A DNA stretch of 64,000 bases from Diphasiastrum complanatum (GCA_029204225.1 MU832114.1:22675-86674), one strand, 5' to 3'; shown: positions 36,282-51,600, counted from the stretch's first letter. Numbers and translations are program-made. The notes: a model not told the origin generated them from the letters alone.

Positions 36282-39200
36282 GAACAATACTGAATCATTA
36301 CACTGCTGTGAATAGGATCATCATAATATATAATATCGGGCAACATGGCACCAAAATGGGGTACAATGATGTTCCATGAACGTAATGAAAACTACACAAC
36401 TAAGACTCGTCAGAGTCATGGTAGGAATCATCATCTGAATCTGTGGCAGACTGCAGATCCCAAGGGTCTGCAGATGAATCGGAACTGGAGGGAGCCATAT
36501 GCTGTGGTGTGGCCCTGGCTCTGCTGCGTGCTCTGGCTCTCTGCTGCATGCTCTGGCTCTAGACCCTCCCTTTGCCTCTACCTCCGCTTCTGCTCTCTCC
36601 CGTCCTCTGGCCCCCCTCTGCCTACCCCCACTCCTGTGTCTACCCCTGCGTGTCTGTGTGCCAGGTGGCTGTGGTCCTACGCCCTGGGATGGCCCTACCC
36701 ACTGTGATGATGCCTGGCCGATGGCTGCCTGTGATGCTCCTTTCTTGTCTACAAAAAGCGAACTTAGTCCCCCCCTACCAGAACCTCTAGGTCTCCCTCT
36801 AGGCCTACGTGCAGGAATGGCTGGCTCCTCCTCTGTCTCTGTATCAGGGTCCACCAGCAAGTCAGCCAGGTCATCCCCCTGTGCCTCCGCCCCCATCTCC
36901 TCATCCTCCTCCGTATCCCCCTCAACCCACTCCTCCTCCTCCTGATAGTCATCGAACTCCTCTCCACCCTCCAAGCCCTCGTCATCCCCTCCTCAGCCCC
37001 ATCCCTCTACTTGTCTGCCCTCCTCGAATGCTGTAAAGCCCGTGCGTCAGGCTGTGCCTGTCTATAGAGCTCCCTATAGATCTCATCATCCATCTCCTGC
37101 GTGGGTGGTGCCCGAGGAGCAGCAGCTGCCGAATCCGCCAAGCAAGTGCCAAAAAACACACGAGATTAGGGTGAGGAATAAAATCATTTCAGTATGAGCA
37201 AAAATGGGCGACTGACGCTAGCGTGGGAGTCCTTGCAGGCGTAAAGGAGTGCAGTGCAGGCCTAAACCACGCTACTGGCAAATGCTTGCACGATGCTCCA
37301 CGCCCAAACCCTAAAAAACATGGGGCATGGAAATTGAAATTTGTGATACGGACGTAGATGGGTGGAAGGGAGGTCACAAGAGTCTCTGCAAGCATGTGGA
37401 AATGCATTCTAGGCTCAGACATCAAGTCATTTTGTGAAATTGGCAAAAAAAAACAAGCATTTGGAATGTGGTGTTCAAATCTCGCTAGGCATGCCGTAAC
37501 GGCTGAAACTGACGCCGTAATTATCACCGTGGGCATGAAGAAAGGTGGTCTAGAGCCAAACTACGCTCGATTTGGTTGCCTACAGCTCAATGTCAACACT
37601 TGCAAAAAATCAAGCCTACACTTACCAAAACTCGAAAATTGATCGTTTCGCTCTCCACGAAGCTCAGATCCCCTTGGCACCGTGCACACCACCTCCGTAT
37701 CGCCGAGTAGATGCCTGCCGACTATGGACATGCCTCGATCGGACACCTGTAGCTCAAAATAAAAAAATTTACCTCCTCCACGGCTGGCGCGATTCTGGCC
37801 GTGAAGAGGAGAATTTTTTTTTTTTTATAAACTGTTTTTTTTTTAATCACGTTTATGGGAGGAGAAACGCAGTTTCCGAAATGCGTCCTCCCAGAAACGC
37901 ATTCTTGGGCATCTATGGAACTTACATGTAGCTGCAAATGTCCCACAACTATCTAAACTGGCTTTGGTTGAACGGTATTGGCAAGTTGACTCGGATTTGC
38001 TCTTCAATTCCAAACATAGTATTTGTTGCAGTTTGGGTCTTTCAGAATTCCTCCTCTATCTTCAACTTATATCGGTCAAACTATTTCGAACTTTTTTTGC
38101 AACTATTGGTAATCAACATACCGAACTACCCTACCCCAAATCCCTCCCCCCCCATTTCGATTCTAGTGTGTCCATTGAGCCGTCAACACAACATTTTCTC
38201 TTGGTCGTGCTCTAATTTTCCTGCTACAGGGGCTTCCGGCCTTGACGAATTTACTTTGGCATTATAAAATGGGTCACTAAATCATAGCAGTATTGACATA
38301 TGTCAAATCAGAAGGTAGTTCAAGATTTGGATTATAATAGTTAGCATGACATCTCAACTTGTGAAAGTTGCATTCTAGGAAAACGTTCTAGAACTCCATT
38401 CAAGTAAGATCTTGTACTTACTTCAGAAAGCCTTATTGGGGGGGGAAAGTATCTTCTAACCTTTATTGATGTGTATTCTAGAAGGACAATATTCTATTTC
38501 TTGAAGCAGAAATTAGAAGCTTTTATATATTTTAAGTAATTCAAAAATTTTGCTGTAGATCAGTTTTAAAGAAATCGAAGGCTCTTCAGACTGATGGTGG
38601 AGGCGAATTCATATCAAGTGAATTCAGAGATTATGCAAGTCAAATGGAATTTTATAGTAGTTCTCCATCAGTTACACTCTTCAATTGGATGGAGTCATTG
38701 AAATTTATATGTCACAGCCTGAGGGATATGACATCAAGAATAAAGAGAAGCAGTCTTCTCGGGCATGGTTCCAAAGAATAAAGACATTCCTTGTTCAAAA
38801 TAATCTCATTCCTAGTACAATTGACTCAAATGTGTATTTCAAGGTAGCATCTACATCTTTTATCATTATTACACTCTATGTTTATGATACTTTACTTAAG
38901 AGTATTAAATTCATGAAAGATGTCAAAGATATATTTTCACAAGAATTCAATATGATTGATATGTTAGAGTTAATGTTTATATTATTACCCCTAATGTTAT
39001 CATCTAGGTTAATTAGGATTATTGGGCCTTGCCTGTGTGCTAATTCTAGGAGCCCGTACCTATATTTAGTAAAGTGAAGTTAGAATTTAGCTAGACTCAA
39101 GGTTGAGATTCTAGTGCTTGATTTGGAGCTTTTTACCTTTTGCTTTTGCTTTTGGCATAGACCAAAGTCTATAAGTATGTAGTGCGCCCTAGTCCATTTG

Positions 39201-42200
39201 TAATGGGACATAGTTGGAAGACCTCTTGCTCCTGCAACTCACACCACCATTTGGATCAGCAGTACCGATTTCATGAGGCGGGACCAGATGCTGGTTCTTC
39301 TCCCTCTAGGCAGGATGTTGTCGAGGCTCAACCTATCCTTCAATGTGCACATGTTTCAGTGACTCCGCATGGTAGACAAGCAACTCTTGTTGCTACATGG
39401 CATCTAGGCAGAAGGGCTCAGGTAGATGTTGCGGTAGCTAGATTTTTATACTACAACGACATTTCATTCAATGTCTCTCGATCTTCGTATTTAAAGAGAT
39501 GGTGCATGAGATTGCAAGATTTGGCCCTACATATGACCCTCCTAGCTACAAGGCATTGAGGACGAAGCTTTTGCAAGAGGAGAAGTCAGCTAGTGAGCCA
39601 ATCAAAGAAGGGTGGCAAAAACATGGCATAATACTCATTGGAGATGGTTGGAGCGACACGGGCTAGATTGATCCAAGGTATTATTGCTTATTTAAGAGAG
39701 AAATCATTCTTTGTGAGCTGTATCGACATTCATGAGGGAGGTAAGACTGTCGAGAGACTAGCTGATTTGTAGAGTGGAGCTATTGAGTACATTGGACCTT
39801 CCAACTTTATTTTTTGTAGATAGAATGCCAATAGGGCAGCAAGAGCTATCATTGAGGCATGCTATCCTCACGTTTGTTTTAGCCCTTGCATAACCATTGT
39901 CTAAACTATCTCTTGAAAGACATTTGAAAACTATCTTACAATTCGCCTGTCATTGAGATTGGGAGAGATGCATGTTTTTGCATATAATGTCATCATGCTC
40001 GAGCGAGAACTTATGGTTGGTGATGAGTGGATTTGTTGCCCACAGTCTCATTCGAGTGCGGAACCGTCTTGTCACTACAAAGATGAATGATCTAGTATTT
40101 GTAAATGCAAACTTGCGACATCTTAACAAGATGAGTGGGGAGTCCACTGAGGAGCGATTCATTGGGCGAGCGTGCCAGTTCAAATAATTTCCATTCGGCT
40201 TAACGATGAGAATGTCACAACCGTAGAATCTGCCTTTGATGCATAGCCTTATGTTACACTTTCACATTGTTGATAGATCATAGATTCTAGATTTTGCAAA
40301 GGCTTGGGGCCATTCCATTTGAGCCTTAAAGGCCAGACTCTTTTACTAGAATCTATTACCACATCATCAACATATACCATTATGGCAATCAATATATCTC
40401 CTCAAGACCACAACCCAACCCACCATCTTTGCCAATAATCGCCTCAGGCTCATCAATATACAAATCAAAGAGAGTAGGCGAAAGGGAGCACCCCCGCTTC
40501 ACCCCAATGGTGGTCCATGTTGGATCAAAAACCCTTGACTCACCCCTGAAACAATCTTTAGACTCTCATATCTAGTGTGAGGAAACTTGGAACTGCCCGA
40601 ATGTGAATCAGACGTAGTGCAAAAGTTTGCTATTTAGTTATCGTGGTAATACTGGGTCTCCAACTATGTCCAATTCCAAGAAACAGGATTGATAGAAATT
40701 AGACAAATGGACCGTGCCATGTCCTCTGTAAGTAGTCATTGTGTCAATGTGTCAATGACCCATCTAACGTCCTAGTGAGATCCCTTTGGTAATGCTGATA
40801 TAGAGATGCCCATATGTGCATAAAAGGCGAGTGACTTGGGAGTACCATGACAATTGATAACTCTAATTGTGGAGTTGTTGGGAGGATCTAAAGGCCAAGC
40901 ATGAGTGTCGTGATATGTCATCCTAAAATCCCATCACTCTCTGTTCATATATGAGTAGCCTAAAGATGGGGTCAATCTGAAGTGGCGGGACAACAAACTT
41001 GGTGAGAATAATTTGATGCGGTATAGATGGCTGGGCTCGAATCATCTATGAGAGTTTGGTGATATGTAACCGAGAGACACTAGCCCACTCAGCCGCTAAA
41101 GTCCGTGTGCACCAAGCCTTTGATGTGTACATAGCTGTGTGGGAGACAAGGACATCAAGTAGCTTACACTTACTCGAAGCATTGTGAATGTTCTTCTGGA
41201 AACACAAGCACTCAAGACTAACCATGTTGCATGCCCTTCTTGATCTTGGTTGTAGTCGCATGTCTCATACTAAAGATAGGACCAATGAAGAGTGCCTCCA
41301 AATATGTATAGAAGGACACAATGGTTGACGACCTAGAGTAAACACCTGTCGGTGCACATAGGCCCTGGACGTGTTGCAGATTATAATTTAAGTCATCTTG
41401 GTGTTAACCGCCAAACCCCATTTGGTACTACTGAATAAGTAGAGTCTATCCAAGTGTCTTTGCAGTCCTGTGCTAATCTAGTAGATCAATACCCCATCAT
41501 CTCATATAGTAGGATAGGAACAAGTGTGACACATAGTCTACATCCTTGGCCACCATCTTGATTGACGACACTCTCAAGCTTATCAATATGTTATCCAAAA
41601 AGTGTAAGGGAAAGCGAGCGACCTTTATTTACCCCAATAGATCTCTTGATCAACTGTGAAATGGCCTCATTTGTCCTAAAGCAAGCCCAAACCTGCTCAT
41701 AGAGTGCCATTATTGCCAATGTCGTATTTGTGGAAACACTGAGGTCCAAAGCAACACTAATGCATCCATCGCATGCATCAACTTGCGATGACTTAAAAAA
41801 AGAAGATTCCTTCAACATCTGCTCAATGTATCGTTGTTGAGAGATGAAGATTCCAGCCCCATGTGGAAGATCAACAAGAACCCAAGTGTGGTTCTTTGTG
41901 AGTGAGTTGTACTCCTCTTGCATCGTATCCTCCCAACATTTTACTCCGCTGGCCTGCTCATGAAAAACAGGTTTTATTGCACCATCCTCAATAGAAATAA
42001 GAGCAAAATAAAAAAAATCACCAAATTCTACTGATTTAGTAGAGGCACGAGTCTTCCCTTCATAGAAATGATTCACTTTGTTGTCTTGCAAACCATTTAG
42101 GGACTGGTTTGGGCTGTCCAACAGCCTTACCTTTGTCAACACTTTGCTGTCCAAAGTGTTCCGAACTTGGACCTTGCTGTCCAATGTTTTCCGAACTTGG

Positions 42201-45200
42201 ACCTTGTTGTCCAATGTTTGCCGAACTTAAACCTTCTTGTCCAATGTCTTCAACAGGCTGAATAGGTTCTTCTTGATGAACTATGGGCTGCAAAATTGAA
42301 GAAGTAGTGGGCTGTCCACTAGAAGTAGATGGCAGTCCCTTCTCTTTATGATTAGATGGCAAAACCAAATCTGTAAATATTTCAACATATGCATCATGGG
42401 GGAAGTCCCCTTTCATGACATGAGTGGGCGCAACATCATAGGAGGTCTTTTCATCAAAATGAACATCACGACTCACTATGATTTTATTAGTATCCATATT
42501 AAACAACCTATAGCCCTTGCTTTCGCTACTATAGCCAACAAATATGCCTTTAACTCCTTTATCATCAAGCTTGGTTCTTAGCTTATCGGGAATGAAAGCA
42601 TAAGCCGTGCAACCCAAGATGCGTAAGTGAGAAACAATAGGCTTCTTACCATACCAAACTTCATAAGGAGTTAATACCTTCAAGGCTTTAGTAGGACACC
42701 GATTACTAATGTAAGCCGCCGTTATAACCGCTTCAGTCCAAAACTTGTGAGGTAGGCCCTTTGCCTTGAGCATGCATCGAGCCATCTCCATGATAGTGCG
42801 ATTCTTTCTTTCGGCAACACCATTTTGTTGAGCTGTGTAAGGGATTGTCATTTGATGATGGATACCTTTGCTTTGAAGATAAGTACCGAACGTATTCTTT
42901 ATATATTCCCCTCCTCGGTCGGTACGTAAGATCTTCAAAGAGTGCCCAAACTGGTTTTCTATCATTGCTAGAAAATCCTTAAAGCATTGAAAAACTTCAG
43001 ATTTTGCCTTCATAGGATAAATCCATGTAAATCTTGAAAGGTCATCAATAAAAGTAACAAAGTACTTACACCTTCCAATGGATTCGGTCCTCATTGGACC
43101 ACATACATCACTATGAACCAAATCAAATTTGCCATCAACTCTAATAGTTCCATCAATTGGAAAAGCTTGCCTTTGAAATGTTCCAAGTATGCATCGTTCG
43201 CATGCATGTCCTTCGGGATGCTCAATATTAGGAATGTCTTCAACCATATTGAATCTCTTCAACATCTTCAAGCTAGCAAAGTTGAGATGTTCAAACCTAG
43301 CATGCCATAATTCAGCCAACTCCAAAGAATGTGAACTTGATGAAACAAGACAAAAAGTTGATGAAGCTCTTCGCTCATAGGTATCTATAAGGAACAATCC
43401 ACCGCGTAATGTTCCCGAAGCAATGATCATAAGAGATCTCTTTGGGTCTTTGATAAGACATTTGTCTTCTTTGAATTCCACAACCAATCCTTGGTTCATA
43501 ATTGTAGACACCGAAATGAGATTCTTTTTTATTTTTGGAACATAAAGTACATTACGAATGTACTTCTCCTCACCATTGGGTAAGATAATGGGCATCACTC
43601 CAATACCTTTGATAGGATAAGAGGTGTTATCAACACCTTGGACTTTGCTTCCATCATGCACTTTCACAAGCTTTGTGAAGACTTCCGTGTTATAAGTCAT
43701 ATGGCATGTGGCGCCGCTATCAATCAATAGATGAAAAAACAACAACTTGTAAAGTTGAAGATGAGATGTTCTGAAAAACCAGCAAGATTTGAAGTGGCAG
43801 AAATCTCGTCTTGAGGAGAGATGAGATTATTAGTGACAAAAGCATAATCATTATTGAAAAGATTATCCTCCTTTCCAAATTGTTGTTCCAAAGTAATAAT
43901 GGCGGTACTTGTATCGTTACCTTTCTCTTTTTCCTTTGCAACCCTCTTCCTGATTTCTTTGATGTGATGCCCAATCTTCTTGCAATAGTGGCACTTACCC
44001 TTCTTCTTGGAGTCTTGATCTTGAGCTTCCTTAGATTTTTGATCATCTTTGGAAGTTTTGAAAGAAGGCTTCCCTTTCCACTTGCCTTTGCCTTTGCCTT
44101 TTGCAAAGAAAGCTTGATCTTCTTGTTCACCAAAGTTGATCCTTGTTTGCTCTTCTTGAAGAAGTAAGCCAACAAGTTCGTCAAGGAGATTTGCTGTCCC
44201 CTAAGAGAAATGCTCAATGATGACACAGATAGAAGGTAAGAATTAGGAAGAGAGTGAGAGTAATAGATACAAATTGTGAGTTCTCAATCACCTCATCAAT
44301 ACTAAGAAGCTCCTCTCGAGATCCTTGATCTTCGTCAAGTGGTTTGTAAGCAAATCACCTTCTTGCATCTTCATCAAGATAGAAAGTTGATTTCGAAGAT
44401 ATACCACTTTTGCCGCATTCTTTACTTGAAACATCTTGGCAAGAGTCTCCCAAGCACTTTTTGAAGTCTTGCATGATCTAATACGAGGAAGGATAGATCT
44501 CTTCATTGATAATGCAATGACGGAATGTGCTTGTGCATCTCGTCGATCCCACTTCTTATGCTCATCTGAAGACACCTCCGTAGATGAAGAAGTAGTTGTT
44601 CTTGATGGTGTAATAGGTGCCAAGGTAGGCGGCCTCTCTTCGTCACCATTAACTACTTCCCACAAACCTTTAGCAATTAGAAGGTTCTTTATCATGTAGC
44701 ACCACAAGGAATAGTTTGTGCCATCTAGCCTATCTTCATTAAATAAAGAACCAATAGACTCCGATTTAGCCATAACAGAAAAATCAGCTTGTAGTAGATA
44801 GGAAATAGACTTTCCAAGACAAAATCTACTCAAAGGGCAGCAACCTCAAGCTGAAACTATGAGCACAATAGATTGCAATACTCCACATGCAATTTGCTCG
44901 ACAAGTAATGAAATAGGTGGCTGATTTCTGCACAAAAAACAGAATGCTCACAAATATGTAGACTTCAAATGAAGCCAAAACCAAAACCAGAAATTTGTGG
45001 CTAAAAAGAGTGCACACTATGTGCATATAGAGCTGATGGTAGCGCCCTACTCCAAGCTCACCAACAGGGGAATTTCAGCAAGAAATGTGTCCAAAACGCA
45101 TGTATCTTCATTTAAGAAGTAAATCTGAAATTTTCAGCAGGTAATTGAGTCAAGATCACATGCAATTGGTTTGAGCGTGGGCGCCCTACTGCTAGCTCTC

Positions 45201-47111
45201 AAATAGGTGAAGGTGCCTTGCAATTTCCTACAAAAAAGCTATAAGAAGATGAACAGATTCTTCTCCTGCAAAAATCAGCAGCTTGATGATTTTCTGCAAC
45301 CAAAAGGGGAAGAAGATAGCTTCCTATTAGGCGCCCTCCTGCAAGCAATATGATCACCTAAAGGCTCTGATACCATGTAGGAAATAGAAGCCTAAGGATC
45401 CAGGATCTTAACTATTCAATCACACAAAGCATTCTCAAAAGAAAGAGAGAGATGGCTAGAAACCCTCTTGTAGAAACTCGTGGACAGCCAAGGAGAATAG
45501 TCATTATTGCTTACAAAAGTGTTTAGTACAAATGGGATGCACACATATATATAGTCCAAGATGACTATCTAACTTCATGACTATTGGCTATCCAACTACT
45601 TGACTATTGGCTTTCCAACTACTTGACTATTGACTATCCAACTTTCTATAAGTTACATAGAAAGAATAAGGTACTTCCAATATGTCAAGTTGGGGTACTT
45701 AATGTCACAATTAGGCCTAGTGGACCCATGAGTCCCTACCAAGTTAATTTCATACTAACTTAGCTAACTCTAAGTTTAGTAGGCCTAATATAATAAATGA
45801 CCATGGTTACACAACTCTTGACCTTTTGGGTCAAAGTAACCTATGGTAATGTAAGCAATTCCATTTACATTCCAACACCCTCCTCAATCATGGCTCTGAG
45901 AGTGAACACACGGTCCGTGGTAGAATGTTGGGCTCTAAAGTCTCACCTGACCCAATCTTTGTTGCCGTCTCATTTTAGCCTCATCACTTACTGGCGCTTG
46001 TAGAATTTTGCAATAGAGATTCACAATGGTGTGGCCAATCACAATGTTGTGGTAATTATCACTGATGGGATGGATAACATTGGTGGACCATGATTGAGGA
46101 AAGCCCCTGACAATGACTTGGTTGAGAAGGGTGGCGAGAACAGGTGAAAGGATGTCTGCAACTAAGGAGTTTGGCTGAGAGGGTGTAATTGTGGCCTTTA
46201 AATGGAAAGGATAGGGAAGGTGAGGAAAGTGGCTTGTGTTGTGAGTGGGTGGAAATTTTTGAAGTAGGGAGAGATGTGAGTCTTGGTATAGTGATGTGTA
46301 TTCCTTGTTGACCATATAAACGGATCGAATAACATAAATAAGCAGTTCATTATTACTAAAGATATTGAAACATGACTCTGCTCATAATTGTCTCTTAAAA
46401 AACAGTTTTTGAAAGAGTTTGATGATTTTGCTCATTTTTTTTTGAGTGCTTTGTCCATGGCAGGATGGGTGGGAGGGGAATGAAATGTGAAGGTGCCCAA
46501 ACAAAAAGAGAAAGAGTAGTCAGACACAACAAAGGTTGAAGTCTCAGGAGGGAAGTAATATGCAGCTATGTAGGGATCTTTGTCAGTCCAATGCCTTGGC
46601 CCGATAGTCAAATCCAAAGGTACCGTGCCTGCTCATCATGTCTAATCATCTCGACCACTGCATGAGTGAATCTCTATACAAGCAAGTTAACCCACCAGAT
46701 CCTTTGCCACTCGTGGATCTCGTCTCTAAACGGTAAACTGAGTCCCATCTTAAACCCCGAAATATTGGCAATCCTTTGTCCCAACTCTCATGTGTCTCCA
46801 TAAAAAGAAGGATTTCCCTATGTGAAAAGAAATTTGCTAGGCCTCCTGCTGTAGGTGATGAGGACGCCATTACAATTCCGCATCCCAATGCGCATATGGT
46901 GTGGATGGGGACCCGGGCTGCTCTCGTACCTTGACCAACTTCCTATCTTTGTAGTTCTTGGTCCAACAAGCACACATTGGATAGCCAATGTTGTTGCCTT
47001 ATTCAAGTCTCCTTTTTTCTTTTATGTTAACTTATGATATGTCATGGCTGCCTTCTTGTTGTTTATGGCATATTCCTTCACTCTCTGGGCTTCTTTGCAT
47101 TCCTAATCAAG

Positions 47112-47169
<58 letters not shown>

Positions 47170-48539
47170 CTTTATTAACGTCTTTTCCATGCCAAAGGCG
47201 TATAAGACGACAGTACATCAACTAAGTTGGACACAAAACAAATCAGTGCTGTCAAAGCAAAAAAAACAAACAAACTAACTAGGAAGAGAGTCATATAGCC
47301 AGGATTATATGGTACATAGACCATTTACATGTTCAACTGGACATCTCTTCATTTCTCTATCTCAAATTCTATCTCAAAATTATCATTAACTATGGCTTTC
47401 GATCTACTAGTCTGATAATACCATCACGATAGATAAGCCGTTTGCCAGTTGATAGAGCTTCTTGTCTTGCCTTCTTACGTTCTTGAACTTGGATGAAGGT
47501 AAGATCTTCGTCCAGGTAGATTTTGGTTTCTCGCAATTTGAATCTCTTCCCAAGAACTTCATGCCGGTGGGACACAAATGTGAAGCGGATGACAAGAGTA
47601 TCCAGGTCCTTCTTAGGTCGGCCGGCAGTTTCCATTTCTTTGCTATGGTGTTGAAGATCTCCTTCCAAAAATTTCTCAGCTTCCGCAACAGCATTTTGAG
47701 AGTTCGGAATACCTTTAACACGAACATTGAGAGCTTTATGCTCTCGCAGACGACTCTTAGTGAACGTGGCTGAGATAAGCGAAGGTGAAGGCGGAGGTGG
47801 AGAGATAATTGGAGACGAACCTTTAAGCACATCTGCCCATGACTGGACAGCCGTATGGTGTTGTTCCACCTGATTTTCGAGTTGCTGAATTTTTGCCGAA
47901 GTAGCGATTTGGGAAGAGGCTTCACTTTTTATAACTATAACTTCGTTCTTGAGTTCTTGAATGGAAGTATCCAACTTCTGAAGATGCGATTGCACCACTA
48001 GAAGCAAGGAATCATGAGAAGCCGGTTGCTCTTTGTGATTGTTGAGGTATTCAAATAGACGGAGTTGATCATCCCAAAGAAGTTTGACCAATGCACATGG
48101 AGGGAGAGAAACAGGTGCTTCTGGAGTGTTTGGAGTCAAGGGAATAGCTACAGTAGTTTCACTATTGTCAAGAATAGGGTTTGATGGAGAGATAGGAACC
48201 GCAACAGGCATAGAAGCAGGAGGGGTAGGTGGATCTGGCTGTAAGGAAGATGTTGAAGCATTGTTGGAGACGGAGGATGGTTCAAAAGTGGTGGCAACGA
48301 CTCCTTTGCAACGTGGCATTATGAGGGATCCAGCAGATCAGCGATGAGGGACAGGAAGGTGCGATGGAAGACAGCGATGGAGCCAGCAGATCAGGGAGCC
48401 AGCAGATCAGCGATGGAGGACAGGTGCAGAAATGCGATGGAGGCCAGCAGATGGAGCAGGTGCGATGGAGGAAGGGCGATGGAGGACAGCCATCGCTAGG
48501 CCATGGAGATCCACTGGCGCCCAGATCCGTGCCTGCACG

Positions 48540-48607
<68 letters not shown>

Positions 48608-51600
48608 GTACAGCCATTGTTAGCTATAAATCTGGTTATCTAAACTATTGTATTTTTCTGCATATGTTGGTCATGGTCTGCAGGTGCTGATATAGCAGGA
48701 GGTAGGGGATACTATCTAAAAGGATATGGTGTTCTGCTCAATCAAGCACTGATCAACTTTGGTCTTGCTTTTCTCATGAAGCGGGGATATACTCCCCTCC
48801 AGACCCCCTTTTTTATGAGAAAGGAAGTCATGGCAGAGTGTGCACAGCTAGCACAGTTCGATGAAGAATTGTACAAGGTGACTTGCTAGTTTTAACTGTT
48901 TCTCACAGGGTGTTCCTGAATCTTCTCAGCATTAGTTCACGAGGTTTGAAACTTGAGTCTTCCCAAGTTAACATGTGAGATACAACTGAGATTAATGTGC
49001 TTGACAGTTGCAGAATTAACTTGCTCTAAAATTCTGAGTTTCAAATGAAAGTCACTTGTACCATTCTGTGCTTTGCATATGTTGGTACTGTGGCGTCATC
49101 ATGCCCCTTTGCCCATAGTTCATAGATTGAAAATTTCATTCTGAAATGAGGATGGTTGAAAAATTCTGTCATAGGTTACAGGCGAAGGTGATGACAAATA
49201 TCTCATTGCTACCGCAGAGCAACCTATCTGTGCATTTCATCGAGGAGACTGGCTAGATCCGAAGTCTCTACCACGATTGTAAGTGTTTCTTGTCACTTTG
49301 AAAAAGATTTAAAGTAGATGAATCAGTATGGCAAGTAGCAGTCATGTGTTCATATATGTCTATGTTCAGATGCTACTACTGGAGTACAGACAATGTCAGT
49401 GACATTAGAAAATTGATGAAATATTCTAGTTGAGGCGCTCTGGTATGGCCTGATTACAACCAATTTTTATTGCAAGGTTTTTTTCTAAGCTGGTGTATGT
49501 AGCAGGCTTGGATAGCCCTATGACTTGCATGTAAATGCTGTATCGCTTCTATCAGAAGGTTGGCAGGAGTGAGCCCTTTTTTGTGCGTGGCTGATACCAT
49601 ATCCCTTGCTCATTGCCTGCTGTCCAAATTAACTGATTTGCTATTATTGTGCCTATTGAACACAGCTGCATCTTTAGAAGTTTAGAGGATGGTGTAACTA
49701 TTGGTGTGCCTATTTGTATCTGAATCTCCAGATACTTATATTTGTCCAGTAGGCTTCTTCAAGTCTAGAACTTGTCCCTCACTCAAGTGGCTATACGAGA
49801 GTGCTTGTTGCTCTAGCCAAGGAAATATAACTTCAAATGTAAGACTTATCACAGCATGAATGGTCACCATGCAACCTCACTACTTTCAGAATGAGCTCAT
49901 AGTACCACCAAGGTAAAAAATGATTAGTTAACTTATAGTTATAAGATTTTTGTTTCATGTGCCTAATCCTAACTGGAACAGAATCAGAGGAAAGAATCAA
50001 GGATCATTTGACTCTGAAGGAATGTGTGTAGGCATTCCAGCAGAATAGAGGCCCTCAACTCTGAAATGTAAGCTGGATAAAGAATATAATCTAGAAGCTT
50101 AAAAACTGACTCTTACTGTCATGCTTTAGAGGGTTTTTTAACATCCGATTTGTACTAAGTTTTGTATGTATTTTGCTTATCAGCCACTTTTTGTAGGTGC
50201 TTGAAGTTTCCTTTTTGAGCAACCTAGGTGATCATATGTAAGTATACTTGCAATTGTTCTTTAAAGAGGAAGTACAGACCTATTCAAGTGTGCTTTCTAC
50301 TGCTAGCCTTTTGCATGATCAATTGTGTGCTATGAATGGGCATCTATGCATGTGGTCTGCATCTGCTCTTGTTTGTTTGCTAAATGAGCTTGGTTATTGT
50401 TGCATATAGTTAATTCTCTACATGATGGAATTGATGATCTAAAGTATTGTTGCTGATTTTCCATGTAGTACATGCCAGTTGGCCCCCTCTGGTAATGTGA
50501 CGAGGATTCTGCATATCTTGCTTGCACTCATTTCGAGGCTTTTTTGCACTGAAGTTCTTCTGGGTGGTTACTCAGTAGCTCTTAAAATTGTTGTAGTTTC
50601 TGAGTATTTACTGAACTCCTGGTGAAGCTTCCTATCAACTTGATAAAGAAGGTATTTGTTCCTGTAAATGTGCAAAGTCTAGCAACGTGCCTGTTGTCGG
50701 GCACTGTGGGCTCCTTTAGCGCACACTAAGGGATTTTTGCTTAAAAAATGGCAAGAGTTCAGTAGCATTGTGGAGACTCGGATATGTTGCAAAAAGGATG
50801 ATATCTTCCCCTATATTCATTTTCCTCTCCATTGATTCACTCTCTATCTGTCCATTGCAATCCAATCATGTCTTTGCTCATGAACAATCTATTGTGGTTC
50901 AGAATTTTCCCCTAATTTTCACTCAGTTATTTTCGGCAAAGATTTACAAATGTTCAAAATTTTGTTTAACTGTCCAATACCACACTTCACAAGGCCACTT
51001 TGAATAGCAGCTGACTCCTAGCTAGTTGATGTGCTATTATAAACTTAGACTCTTCCAAGGTGATACTAGCGTATATCAAATCTAGAGGCAATAAAATGGA
51101 GAAAAGGACCTTGCAGATTATTAGAAATAAGAGCCATGAAGTTCTATTTATTGTTGTGCTAGCCATTTTTGTAAAAACGAATGATAATAGGTTTTCTGCA
51201 AAGTCGTAAACATACACAGCAATTTTCTGTGTGTGTGTGCGCGCGTGCGTGCGCTGCTATTTTTCTGAATATCTGATTCTCTTTAGATTTATGAAGTGAC
51301 ATTTATGAAGTCCACAGAGGTTTTTATTAGGTTAGTAGATATGTATAGAATTCATATGTTTATTCTTTTAATGTATTATTCATGACAGGGAGTTTAACGT
51401 TTACAGTGCACGGACATGTCTACATTGGGGAGGCTTAAGTTTCCAATGGCTGGACAATGTTTGGGGTTTTCTTCGTTTTCTTGCCCATGTAATTTGTGTA
51501 AGGTTGCATTCCAAAAATTCTTGGCCAAAAAAGTTATCAGTTAGGACTTCCTGCGCCTTGAGTTCAGGAATTTGACTCCAATCTGCCACATCAATGAGGA

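Larger units (their letters stand above)
35846..37920 (-). mobile_element. hAT-type DNA transposon remnant (intron 4)
   Basis: Short inverted ends CATAGATGC (35846) and GCATCTATG (37909-37917). Flanks GTTACATG and CTTACATG match at 7 of 8 bases if three extra bases follow the right end; 8-bp target duplications are the hAT rule. Both subterminal regions repeat GAAACGCATTTC-like words. It shares GCAATATGGGTAT and GTTTCGGGTGC with the hAT element at 54229 and its right end with 55080-55463. Coding is on the minus strand, and a compound (TC)n(AC)n lies at 36224-36279. Confidence 0.65.
41796..45877 (-). mobile_element. Ty1/copia element inserted into a LINE
   Basis: Minus strand, in normal order: LTR (45877-45376), primer site (45364-45375), gag, protease-integrase ORF, start of RT. 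The RT body, RNase H and 3' LTR are missing; at about 41795 the sequence jumps back into LINE RT. At the LTR side the LINE frame reads right up to TGTTGGAATG. The insertion later lost its 3' end together with about 30 LINE codons. Confidence 0.82.

Noticed and set aside
36499-36945. 148-codon plus-strand Ser/Pro-rich frame
   Set aside because: Antisense shadow of the acidic and Gly/Arg-rich hAT tail on the other strand.
45878-45890. Purine run GATTGAGGAGGG before the copia LTR as a polypurine tract
   Set aside because: It reads as LINE RT codons in frame with 45935-46315, and gag lies on the other side of this LTR, so it is the 5' LTR and needs no such tract.
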